Assembly (NCBI RefSeq): GCF_000002995.4
Contig: NW_025062479.1
Coordinates: forward strand, 9,477,721 to 9,541,720
Length of the DNA stretch: 64,000 nucleotides
Source of the DNA: Brugia malayi
Taxonomy: Eukaryota > Nematoda > Chromadorea > Rhabditida > Onchocercidae
Direction: 5' to 3'
Shown here: piece by piece, positions 28,367 through 43,328 of the stretch
Position numbering within the stretch: position 1 is the stretch's first letter
Layout of the letters: every line of letters starts with the position of its first letter
Made by a program: the position numbers and the translations under genes
The notes under the pieces: model-generated
Seen by the model: only the letters and a program-made list of their open reading frames with translations
What the model was told of the DNA's origin: nothing
Database searches by the model: none

Positions 28367-31092
28367 ATGGCGGGTATTGCAATTGGAGGAGTGTTGACTG
28401 GATGCATTGGTTGTATGGTTACTGTTGAAATTCTTACAAAGTATCTTATTTTATCTATAATCATACAATAACTCAAAATCATCAAGAATAATTTAAGATA
28501 AATAAAAAGAAGTCTTCTTATTGCACAAAAGTGCTTCGATAATTCAAAAAAAGATTTTAAGGGGTAGTCCGGAATGTATGAATTTGCTAACTTGTTCAAC
28601 ATTCATTTTTGTATCATTTATTGGCTTTCTCAAACAGTCGCATTACTTCAAGCAGTTATCACGAAGCAGAGTGCCGTTGTTACGGTTACTTTTCCATTTT
28701 TCAAAAATTGATAAGCTTTGTTAGGGACCTTATTCGTAAATGATCTAAGCAGAAAAAATCTCATTGTTTGCACCCTTAAATTTTTTTCAAAATGGCTAAA
28801 CAGTTTTAGTTTTTTTTTAGAGGTTATTTTTTATTTTTTTTTTTATTTTTTTTTTTATTTTTTAAAATATATTTTAGAGGTTATTTTAGAGGCACGCATT
28901 GTTTTTATGTTCTTTGTGGTGAATGTTTCGAACAATTTGGCATTGCGATATAATGTTTCCATACCGCTATTTATCATATTCCGTTCGGTAAGTTTTTTTT
29001 TTTATTTCGTTCTCCACCCATTCCGATAACCGGCCTCAAAGAGAACGGTCTCGTTATTTTTCGTCAAATATCATCGATTAATGTTTTTAAAGTGCATTTA
29101 TAAAAAATAGGAATGAAAACTCTTGATATGTTTGATCTGTTTTGCTTTCCAGCACAAGTTTAACATTACTGATTACAAAGATATGCTTACTAGCTTTTGA
29201 AATATGTTCATTTAAGTTTTAGCAGTACATGAAAAGCGTAACTGTAAACCATGAGGTGATATTTGGTGGCTAATGATGTAGACTTGTTTCGGAATGACGT
29301 TATATTATTTTAACATACAAAGTCCAAGCCATTTGTTATGTGTAAAACATGCTCTGGTAACCCGATAAGATTTAATGGAAGTTAATGATTGAACATTTCG
29401 GTTTGGCTAAATAGTAATTATCTTTCGTCCCACGCTTTTTTTTTTTACTTTATATGTTTCACTTCCAACTTATGTGGATCTTTAAAGGTGCTACCAAAAC
29501 TATTTTCACAAGTTACAGTTAATGTTCCTTTGGTTAATGATGGTCTGTTGTGCAGAGAATATTGCTTGCAAATGTGTTTCTGTTTGAGGAACAGAATTTG
29601 TTCTTTGGGAAAGCTCTTGTCGATAATGTTCGTTAGCGTGGGTGTTGTACTTTTCACATTAGCTGATCAGTTTTCGAAATATCACATAATAGAAAAGGAT
29701 GGAAAAAGTGTACATTCATTATCTAATTTGCATTTCAATCCAGGTTCTATTTGTTTCTTGTTTGTGTTAAAGTACTTATTCGCTAAAAAGATATTGTTTG
29801 GAACTTAACGATTTTATTATTTGAACTTTTATCCTGAATATAAACTGTAATTGTCTAGGATTATTATAAGATCAATGAGGCAATTCCTTGAGCATCAGCT
29901 TTTGAGAATTTCATTTTGGATTGAATGCATATCAGTAATTTCGGAAGCATGTAAAAATAGATTCCAATTAGAGTAGAAATTAGTGAGTATTCTCTCTAGC
30001 TTGCAGGTGGAAACAGTGGTGCAACCCATCTTATCCACAGTTCCAGCTTATCCATCGTTTCTGTTCTACAAAATTTCAACAATCTATGTTGTCTGTCTTT
30101 TACTGATTGGCTTTTTGTTTCAGGAAGATTTTTACTAATGTTTGCAACTTTCTTGTCTGCTTATCTAGGCATATGTCAAGAAAATCTGTATTGTACATAT
30201 GGGAATCATTCACGGGAAGCAATATTTTTTATTGTAAGTCTAATGTGTTCGTATTGTTTTTATGTATGCTGTTATCAGTAGGTTTATTCTAATTTTTCTG
30301 GAAATAAAATTTCCACACAGAAAATTTTGCAGCATTTTTTATCATTACCGGGCTTTTTTCTTTTCAATGATATCTGGCAAGCTCTAGTCCATTTTAACAA
30401 TTCGGATGTTTTCTTCATTTTTGGACTACGTTTTCCTCTTCTTTTATTGTGGATTTATATGGTTTTGAACTGCATATTCCAGTGAGCAGTTTTTTTCTTC
30501 TTTTTTATTGTCCTCAACTGTAATGGTAGATTGACATGATTACTTATTTGTTTGACCATATATTATTCAAGAATAATATAGTCCGAGATGTCAAGAGCTC
30601 CAGTTTTAATGTTTTTAATTCATCATTTATAGTTCCTAGGTTAATATAATTTTGCTATTCACAATTATAAGTTATGTTTTCAGAGCGAAGCTATTAAGAT
30701 GCTGTGATGGATGAGACTCCTGACAAAAAAAAAAAGTCAGAAATAAGTATTGAGATACTCTCTGTGGTTAATTAGCAATCAGTTTTCTATTTTTGAACCA
30801 AATTCTTTAACGGATAATTATTAGATAATTATTCTAAAAACCGGAAATGTTAACGAATTGCAGATGGATATGTATTACGAATGTGCATACACTTATTTCG
30901 CTGACTACATCGCTGAATGTTGCAATGGTTATAACGCTAAGGAAATTCTTATTGATGGTTCTTTCAGTTATTTTATTCAAAAACCCATTTACATTTATGC
31001 ATTGTATAGGCTGTCTCCTTGTATTACTCGGTACCATAGCGTCCACTTTGTGCGATTTCAAATTTAAGTTTGCACGGAAGAAAAGTGTGTAG
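28367..31092 (+). CDS. Nucleotide-sugar transporter, SLC35B4 type, with an unresolved frame break
   Basis: SLC35B4 carries UDP-xylose and UDP-GlcNAc into Golgi/ER. Exons 28367-28440, 28562-28670, 28880-28987, 29556-29743, 30124-30233, 30321-30481 and 30864-31092 follow the human protein in order: GCIGCMVTVEILTKGSPECM, IGFLKQ, FMFFVVNVSNNLALRYNVS, IPLFIIFRS, SVGVVLFTLAD, FLSAYLGICQENLY, LSLPGFFLFNDIW, WICITNVHTLISLTTSLN and ITLRKFLLMVLSVILFKNPF. Length is about 325 residues (human 331). All junctions are in phase except that between exons 3 and 4. Entering exon 4 in phase gives RILLANVFLF, which matches the family (SLIAN), but the conserved remainder (LRNRICSLGKLLS) lies in the next frame. Total coding length is 3n+1. 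This may be a sequence error, a missed tiny exon or a damaged gene. Exon 3 uses a weak TTTTAGAG acceptor, chosen because it restores the exact human spacing. Confidence 0.82.
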
Positions 31093-34000
31093 ATATGTGT
31101 GGATAGGTTATAACAGATTTTATACAATTCTTAGGTGAAAATATGGTTAAAAATATTGTAAAAGAACCTCTACTGTAAGCATATTTCTGATATATTTTTG
31201 ATTTCTCTGCTAGCACTTTCTGAATTATTACCATAGGAATAAATAGTAGATTCTAGCTTTGTCTTTTGGCCCCGTTTTCTTTTATTCAAGTTTTGTTATA
31301 GTTTCTTCTTTCTATGCATTTGTACAATGTTCATAAGCTTTTATTACTAATGAAATTAATTCCTGTTCTCGTTATTGTAAAAGTTGCCTTTCTCTTGTGA
31401 TGTTTCGTTTTGGAATCGTCAGTTTTAACCAAAAAACCAAAAAAAAAAAAAAAAAAATTCACTGATATGATTCCAGAATATAAGTTGAACAAGCATGATG
31501 AGCATTGATAAAATAAGTAAAAACAGGAAATGCTAGTAAAGCAGCTGCTTACTTTGAAAGAAGTAATCTGTTGGGTCATTTACATAGTGGGCACAAAATT
31601 TGGTTTCTTTTGTGTATCCATAAACGCGACATGGTCGCATCTACTTTAAAAAAACTTCGAATTTTTTTACAAATTGATATACTGATTATGTCAAGACACA
31701 ATTTGTTTGTCATTTATTACTATTTTATTACTATATTTTAATGGAATGCTGCTGTACTCTACATGGTAGATTTAAATATAGAAGTATAGGAGTTTCTTTT
31801 TTATTTTTATCATCTGTTATTGATCGTTGTCTCGTAAGGAAGAGATTACATCTCGTTATTTCTTTCGAACAAATGGGGATTTTCCAGTACAGCATGATCA
31901 GATTAGAAATGCTGTCTGCATACTTCACACTAACTTTTAAAACAAAATGAGAACAAATCTCAATACATCATTCCAGAGATTTTTATTCCCCTTCCCTACT
32001 TTTATTTCATGCGAAGTTTTATAGACGTTTTTTATGTTCGAAACTGCAGGGATAACGTACTTTTTTTGCCTCTTTTGTACTGGTCGCCATTTCGAATTTT
32101 GGAATATTTTTCAAAAAGTTCCAGTGAATGAAAGAGTTCTACATGGGTTCACTTACAATGAGGAGAGCATAATAAAAATCTCAAATGACTGGTGATTTAT
32201 ATGTTTACATTAGCTTTTAAATTTTACTTAAAAGGAATTGAAATAAGAGTTTTGGGAAATACTACTTCTAAAGGCAAGGAAGGGTGAGGTTGCCTTTTTT
32301 TTTGGTTACAATTTTTATTGCAGAATACATTGTGCATGTCGTGCCATATGAAATAGTAGTCAGCTTTGGTCATAATTCTACAAACATTTAATGCCTTCAT
32401 TCTATTACATATTCAGTGTGCATTTATTATGTTTTTTGTTTCCAAAAATTTCTGAGTTTATAATGCTGATGTTTTGATGAAGTACCAACTTTCCACTGAA
32501 AATAGTAAAGTTTTCTAGGGCTTTTATTGGACAAAAATGAGTAACAGAATTAATAAGTCAAATGCTATTACGTAGAACTGGATTTATTCATTATTTATTC
32601 AGTTATTGTTATCGTACTCCTAGCTGAATAAACAGAGAATCCGAAATTTACTGAACAACACTGTTCCCATATTCGTGGAATCATTAATTAGAATGACCTA
32701 AACATGATAGAGGCGTTTTATCACTCGTGTAATTGAGATTTAGTTGGCTGTGATTTGTTCCATTTCCCACAAGAATTTTACAAGTTTTAAAGGATTTTAT
32801 GATCGTAAATAAATAATTGAAATTACTGAATAATGACATTTACGCAGCAAGTTGATATGTGTTATCACTCTTCTTATGGAATATGTAAAAGTAAATGTCA
32901 TTTAATAATAATGTTTAAAATCATTTCCAGAACATTTCAGCCAAAAATGTTCTTTTTGCTAAACTAATTATGAAGTTTTTGTAAATATTTACTGATGCAG
33001 GAATAATTTTCCTCGCGTTCCTTCCCTCTTTCCTCAAAAAAAAAATTTCATCAATTGAAGGAATATGTCGCAAATAAGTAGAGAAAGCTGCTGTAGTCGA
33101 TAATTAGGCGTGAGATTGTATTTGTTTGAATCCATTTTACTATCCTCTTTTCCATCTTACTCATCTCCAAGAATATTGAAAAGATCGAGGAAGATGCACA
33201 TTTAGACTTTTAAAAGCAGTGTTTTGTATTTTCTGACTCTTATTTACACGTCTAAATGATAAATTTCAACTTCTTCTACATTTAGGCTCTTCTAATTTCC
33301 ACAAACTTCCTGGTTTGTTGTTTACACTGAATAACAATATGTTGTGTAAAGTTTTTGATTCAGTGGTTGAAGTTTATTTTTTTTTCCATGTTGTAAAACA
33401 AATAAGTAAAAACTTAGGCTTACTTTTAATTATACCAAACGTTTCCAGCAGTTCTGACAGATCCAACTTAGTGATTCCAGAATGAACTTTAAAATTGTGT
33501 TAGTTTCTTCTAATCTAGTCATCCAGGAATGAGGAAGTTACTTAAAAATAGTTATATATTAACTTAGACTGATTTGTGATAACATTTGAAAATGGTCGTA
33601 GAGTATGGAAGTTTCGGTTGGTATTCCTCATAACCTCTTCTATTTAAAGTTGGGAGAAAATAGTTTTATTTTTTCCATTTGCTCAAATATTGATTTGATA
33701 ATCGGACAATGAATGAATAACTACATGGGAGTCAGTTGAAATTTGGATAATATAAATCCGGCTAATTATCAACCGTTATCACTAAAATTCAAGCAGTTAG
33801 TTTTATATCTGTGTTTCAATTATCAAATCAGCAACTTCAGTGTGAATAATAACGTTCTATATTATTTAGAAGGATGAAAATTCATCTTTTACAATAATAT
33901 CAAGTGATTTTATTCATTTTCATTGCTTATTGAAGTTACAAAAATGTTATGTTCAACAAAAATGTTCAACAAATGAAGCATAAAACCTTTTAATGATTTC

Positions 34001-34249
34001 CTCTGTATTTTTACGAGCATTGTTAGCAAGAAATGTTAATGTATTAGTATGATATAAATTACATCTACAGATATTTCGTGAAAAATAACAAAAATTTTTC
34101 CTATGGGAAAGGAAAAAAAACCTGAATATTGATTTCTCCAAAATTTTTCGGATGTAGAAATGATTCCCGAAATATCACCTTGTTTTCAGTATTTTCTTCG
34201 GTCGATTCAGAACCGTTCTTTTCTTTTGTCTTAGCTTAAATATTTTATT
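31093..34249. other. 3.2 kb intergenic region between two same-strand genes
   Basis: No supported coding exon or RNA gene. Frames at 31331-31579, 31731-31950 and 33953-34141 have no motif or splice continuation. An A-tract of about 19 lies near 31439-31457. Confidence 0.55.
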
Positions 34250-36961
<2,712 letters not shown>

Positions 36962-37228
36962 AAGAAATGAACCCTTAGTAAACAGTGTTCATTCTCATGC
37001 ACATATATACGAAAATACCCATATGTGTACATAGAGCGCAGCCAACCTGCTACCTCCCCTCTTCTTTAAGTATGGAAAAAATTTCCAGTTGTTACGAAAT
37101 GAAATTTAGAAACCAGCTAACATATGTGTGACTGTTATTATTTGTCAGTAATTTATATCATTACATGGCGTTGAAACATAAACGACCCACAACACGATGA
37201 AATAATGTCAGAGATTATCATCCAAGCT

Positions 37229-37685
<457 letters not shown>

Positions 37686-39627
37686 TGACGTGAAGTGATA
37701 TGTCAATAAGATACACGCTAAGGAAAAACAAAAATATAAATTGTGGGACGGTACCAACCGCATGTTCATCCATTTTCCTTTCAAATCATTACTGGTATCA
37801 AAATTAGCATCATTTACCAGTAGTAGCATCCTAAGATATGGATGTCTTAACACTTGAAACTTAGAAAGCTTGTATAAATTCACAATTCAAACATCCAATT
37901 TACAGGGAAACCCATACAAACATAGTGTGGGAATCCAGGATACATAGCTTACAATACTGACAAAGATCTCTTTAAATTATTGTAGAGCAAATGGTAATAA
38001 TAAGGATGATATCTAGTGATCAACAATTTGCCAATCCCGAATTAGAGTTAACGGAATGAAAGGGATTAACTGGAAGAGTTACCCCTCTCAATCCTCCATT
38101 TCAAGGTCCTTCGCACATCACAACCTAACCAACGAAGAATCTCAGCCCAACCACTACTAATTCCACACGAACATCACCCATCAGAGGCTATTCAGAATCT
38201 GAAAAACCACTCCATCGCTTGTAAAATTCGGTAACGCATGTTTCATTCGTCGTGAGCCATTATGAAAACAGTAACAGCCACCCATATTTTTCTTTTCATT
38301 AATCTAAGTTTAGTCTGTGACAATTTTCCTTTTATTGCCTAAAAAATGTTGAACTCACAGTACAATAATAGTAGAAATACTCGAAATTGTCCGTTTTAGT
38401 GATGGATAGTCGAATATTATTAGCTGTTATACACTATGACATTATATCATACATTGAAAGCGAAGAGATAACATTGTACAGCAAATAACATACTGTCATT
38501 TAGCATTTCCTCTACACTTGGGTATCTCTTTCATAATGTTGCCACGTAATGTTTTAGAGTTTCACATTTTTAATTTCAAAATATTAGTAAAATATTTGAA
38601 ACTTATGACCCTTATCAAGATACATTTATTGATTTCACCTGAAGTATTATAACAATTTTTTTTTCAAATGAATTTAAAAACGAGAAATAGAATGAAAGAC
38701 ACAGTATGCCTTGTAGTCAATGCAAAAGAAATCGAGGCACATTTAACTGTATTATCGCCCAGAAATTTTCATGAATATAAATAAAAAAAAAAAAAAAAAA
38801 GCACACTAATGAAACACTTTTAGAGTTTCATTCTTTTAGAGGAAAAAAAAAAGCACTCCCAACAAATACAAAAAATGCGTTCTCCGATTCTTTTCTCGAA
38901 GAGTAAATTTATGAATAGAAGTTGATATGATGTGATGTTTCTAATATGATGTTTCTAAGGAATATAGCCATAAAATTTTTTTAAAAAAAATGAAAATACA
39001 AAAAAAAAAAAACGGACAGGATAAGAAACAATAAAAAATATCTTTAGATTATAAAATGAAATACGTGTCTGAATAGTATCGCAGGTTCATTGTTAAATTT
39101 AAATGGTGAATAAATTTTCTGCCACTCTCTCCATAATTAGGGGTTTTACTTTGGGACCATTAAGTGGGGTTTTAAGTGGAGTTAAAGTAACTGGGATCGT
39201 ACTACCTATTCCAATATTGTAGAAATTTTTTGCAGCTATATTCTTAATGACAACTAATATTGACTTACTTGTAGCAAAAAACAAATGATCCTTCATATGA
39301 CTTTCTTGATAAATGTCTCCTACTTATAAGTATAAATATTATTTTAAAATGGACAGAGGTTTATGGTTGTTCAAGTGATCTAAAGTATCTGGAATTGTTT
39401 CAATCTCTATATTAACTAATTAAAAGTGATCAGTGCATTAAGTAGAAAATGGTAACAGATGAGAAAAATGTAGTCTTCCACATATACTACACTAATTAAA
39501 AAGGGTGATCTTTGAAATATTTTCTCAAATAGATCACCAAAAGGAAAATTTTAAGCTTTTCAATGCATAAATCTTGCAGAAATTTAATTTCCCTCACCCA
39601 GCAAATTCCATGATCTCATGGAAAAAT
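37686..39627. other. 1.9 kb intergenic region
   Basis: Between TMA7 and the SRF-3-like transporter. A-tracts lie near 38783-38800 and 39001-39012. No coding exon is visible; the frame at 39099-39296 (-) is Pro/Thr/Ile-rich without recognisable pattern. Confidence 0.55.
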
Positions 39628-41791
39628 TCAAGAAGAATATAGGAAGATACTGGTGATAACCAATCCGGTTCCAAGTAAAAATAATGGATTAGGAATGAAG
39701 TCGAAAAGATATATTGACGCTACCATACTAATAATTATAGCAGCCGATGTTGCAAAATTTTTCGCTATATTGCCAGAATATTTAATACATACTGCAACGG
39801 ATAAACCACCAATGCAATACCAGAAAACAACAACCCAAACTAGCATATCAAAACCATATAGCATACCTTCATTAAAAATTGTTTCATGATCCTGAAACAA
39901 ATTATTATATAACAATCTTATGACTCAGAATCACTTTGAATGTGGCAGTAACGAAAAACACTAAGGCACAGTGGGACATGCTTCCTAATGATTTAAGCAA
40001 ACGGATTCCATGCAATCCGTTAAAACGGAATTACGGCCGACACTGGAAGCCTCATCAGATGAATGATCATAAATGCAGTATAGAACTGCATTATAGTAAT
40101 GGTACCATTTAAACATGAACCGTCTACCAAATTACCGAACACTTCCGGATATCTTAGACTTCCTCGATAATGCTTTTTCGGCTTTTTTTTTTTTTATTTA
40201 TGCAACAAAAAAGTGTAAAAATCAGTGACGTAGTACAATAATAAACATAGGAAATTTCCTATTTTGTATATATTTTTATATACAAAACCTTCATAAAAGA
40301 AGCAATGAAACTTGAAGGTATTCCAAACAATGCCAACTGCACATTACGTATCCATACCGATACAGATGGACTGGTATTTAAAATCTTTTCGAAATATATT
40401 CCTGCAAAACCGGAAAGAACGCATGCAGAAACAGAAGCCAAAAATCCTGAAAAGAACGGGAAATTAACAGTGAGAAACTTATTATTTATTCTATCATTTA
40501 AAAATCTTTTGATAAATACAAATAATAATTTCTGTTTGTACAATAAGTTACTACTTGTAATACAACTTAAGGGTTAACAACCTTCAGTGATAAAATACAG
40601 AAGGATTGATTAAAGTATACACTACAGCGTATCCTCCACTACTGGAACAATTGTATAGTACACATAGACTCTCCTTCCGTACCTCGCATTTCCCCAAGTA
40701 CCTTACCACGGAAGTTTTAGAACTATTTCTTTAGCGGCAACTGGCTAGAAAGGCTGAATTGACGATTAAAATCAGAAAAGTGCTACCTAAATAAGGATCA
40801 CTGAAAAAGGTCTTCTTTGTTCCTTGTTGGTCTAACTGAACAAGACATACACCAACAAAAAGAACACCAAGCGATAGCCATTGCTTTCTAGTAATGGTTC
40901 TTTTCAACATAATTACTGCAAATATTGCTGTTGTAAAAATTTTCAACTGTGCAGTCACCTGGAAAATGCAAATTCATATTCTTTCTTCAAAATCATGATA
41001 ACTACTTTCCTTCTTCATTCTCTCTCATGCAAAATTATAAAGAGAAAAAGTAACCATATATGTTACTGCTTCCAGATGAGATGCTGCCAAATAAAACAGA
41101 TTATTTTGTATAATGTAGATCACTGCAGGAATGCAGACTTTGAAAGTATCTTTCAAATTATAAAATACTTGTCGCTTCACAAGATTCAACATACTGAAAT
41201 TCACTCGCGAGCATAATCAGATAATCATCCAGCTACAGAAGTAAAGCCTATTTTTTAGCCTTTTGAATTAAATAAAATGGCAACAAACTACCTACCACAA
41301 TTGAATCCAAGTATTATAACGTTGTCATACTAAATATGGTGCCAATGAAGCACCCACTATAGTTTTTAAAAGTCTTAAAGAGAAAACAAAAACAAATTCA
41401 CCATTTCTAAAGTGTTACGAACTCACTTGTTAACAGTGATATAGGTTATCAAATCAGTTAACTATCGGAACAAACAGAACTTTTTTCTGAGAATGCACCT
41501 GCATGGGAAATTTTTGACTCTCGAAGGAACCGAAACTTTAAGGATGAAGTTAAATAACCTGCATACGCTCTTTTCTTCATAAATGATGAAAAGCAGGCAA
41601 ATGATTAATTTGAGAAGCTCAGTGTAAAATACAGCAACTGAGGGAAGAAACACCTTCTCGACAACTCGCACTCTCGAATACCGCAACAGTAATGTATGTG
41701 ATGAATTTTGTAAGGTTAACCATATCAAAGCACTTAACTGTAGGATTATTCCCTGACTTTCCGTACGCTTTCGTACCACAGAAATGTTCAT
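39628..41791 (-). CDS. Golgi UDP-galactose/UDP-GlcNAc transporter (SLC35A family, SRF-3-like)
   Basis: It imports UDP-sugars into the Golgi in exchange for UMP. Exons 41559-41791, 41055-41193, 40787-40958, 40289-40446 and 39628-39891 give 321 residues (human SLC35A3 325). Family motifs in order are [143 protein letters not shown], and [20 protein letters not shown]. About ten hydrophobic segments are visible. The ATG follows a TTTGCTCATTGTAG directly, so a trans-splice could join right at the start codon; TAG is also an in-frame stop upstream. In C. elegans the homologue SRF-3 affects surface glycosylation. The exact SLC35A member is not settled. Confidence 0.93.
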
Positions 41792-43328
41792 CTACAATGA
41801 GCAAATTGATTGTCACCGTTCATTTCCAGGCAATCTCTTAAGGTTTCCCTTTCTCAAACATATAAATTGAAGCGCAAATGATGAAACGCATAGGACTTAC
41901 AGGGTAGAATTTCTTGACTAAATGTTGATTGTGATCAGCCAATACTTCATTATCTTTTTCAGTCATCGGAATGGGTATCAAAATGACCTTCCTGAAATGC
42001 ACTACACCGAACGATAGTCATGATTTACAGATCGCGGAAATTCTCACGACTGTATGGACTTCATCTTCCCCTATATATTATGGATTGTTATTTCAATCAT
42101 TTGTCGTAATGCTAAATATCAAAGTGTAGTAACAAATCGAGTTTTGAACATTATTTAAAATGCTGATTTGTGACGCAGTAAGTCGCTACTTCGCAAACTT
42201 TTTGACAAATTCGGTATCAAATGTATCTAGTACAAAATTATGGTAACGGAGAGAAGGAGGAGATGACTGATGTCAAGGTTGAAGTGTTGCTGTGGTGCAA
42301 ATGAAATCTAACGAATGAACGAATCAACTGCTAAACTGTAAGCAGGACAAAAGAAAAATAGATATGAGGATATATAATATTGTAAAATATGATCTTGGAT
42401 GAGTCAATCCATGCATAATCCCATCGACTTGATAATCTCCACAGTTTTATCCTTTTATTCCATCTTTTCTTTTGATTTTCTCCCCACTTAGTTTTTCATC
42501 TCCCTCTATTTCAAGTCCCGATTTCCTAGTTGTTCTTCCATTTTTAAAACGCTATAAAATATTGTAAGAGTGAGAACCATACTCACTTTCTCCCATTCCT
42601 GACTATATGCATGTTTTGGGCGTTTAATTACAATCATTTTTAAAGTATTTTAATCTTGGGAACTTAAACATCTTCCCTTCCGAAAGGTGACCATGGGATG
42701 AAACTGTAACAAAAACCAACCAAACACCACACAACAATGTGACTTTTAACATTAGCAGGAAAAAAAAAGAAAAACTGCAACTTTCTTTGAAAATCAACAT
42801 CAGGAAAAAATCATCATGGAAGATGTGAAAAATAAACTTGGATGATAAGTGTAAAACATTATAAATAGGTGAAATATGAAAACAAATGAAAGTAAACCTA
42901 ATGCTTTTCAGGCACGCATGTATAGCAATATACGGTTTTCAGGAATGAAATATGACAATACACCGGTAGATTTACAGCTGACAAAGATACATATGCATAT
43001 CGCACTATCAGTGTCTGCAATTGCTAAGTGAAACATAACTAAATGTGTTTGTTCAAGTTTATTATCGTTATAACTGACCTGCTGAATGAACATTTATTAA
43101 TATTTCTAATAAGTAAGCCTTAAAAAATACAAAAACAAAAATAAGCCGAAAAGAAGTGAAGTTTCATGTTACTACTAGTAAAGTGTAGACTCAATCAAGC
43201 TTATAAATGAAGTTAGAAAACAGGAAACGTAATGGTGACACATCAAGAAAGAGAAACAAGACAGTAAATCCAAAAATAAGAGGAAGATAATACAATAAGA
43301 GTGTCTTTATTTTCATAAACACCAATAT
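41792..43328. other. 1.5 kb intergenic region upstream of the SRF-3-like gene
   Basis: Between the 3' end of testin and the 5' end of the transporter, both minus strand. I see no coding exon or RNA gene; the frame at 42908-43093 is unsupported. Confidence 0.55.

Noticed and set aside
38101..38280. Looked here and elsewhere for tRNA genes, rRNA, CRISPR arrays and prokaryotic insertions
   Set aside because: No B-box-like GTTCRANNC with cloverleaf, no regular spaced repeats and no intronless bacterial-type gene clusters were seen anywhere in the window.
41290..41325. Exon-like [10 protein letters not shown] reading in the SRF-3-like gene
   Set aside because: The true family sequence ([13 protein letters not shown]) is encoded by 41055-41193, which joins in phase without it.
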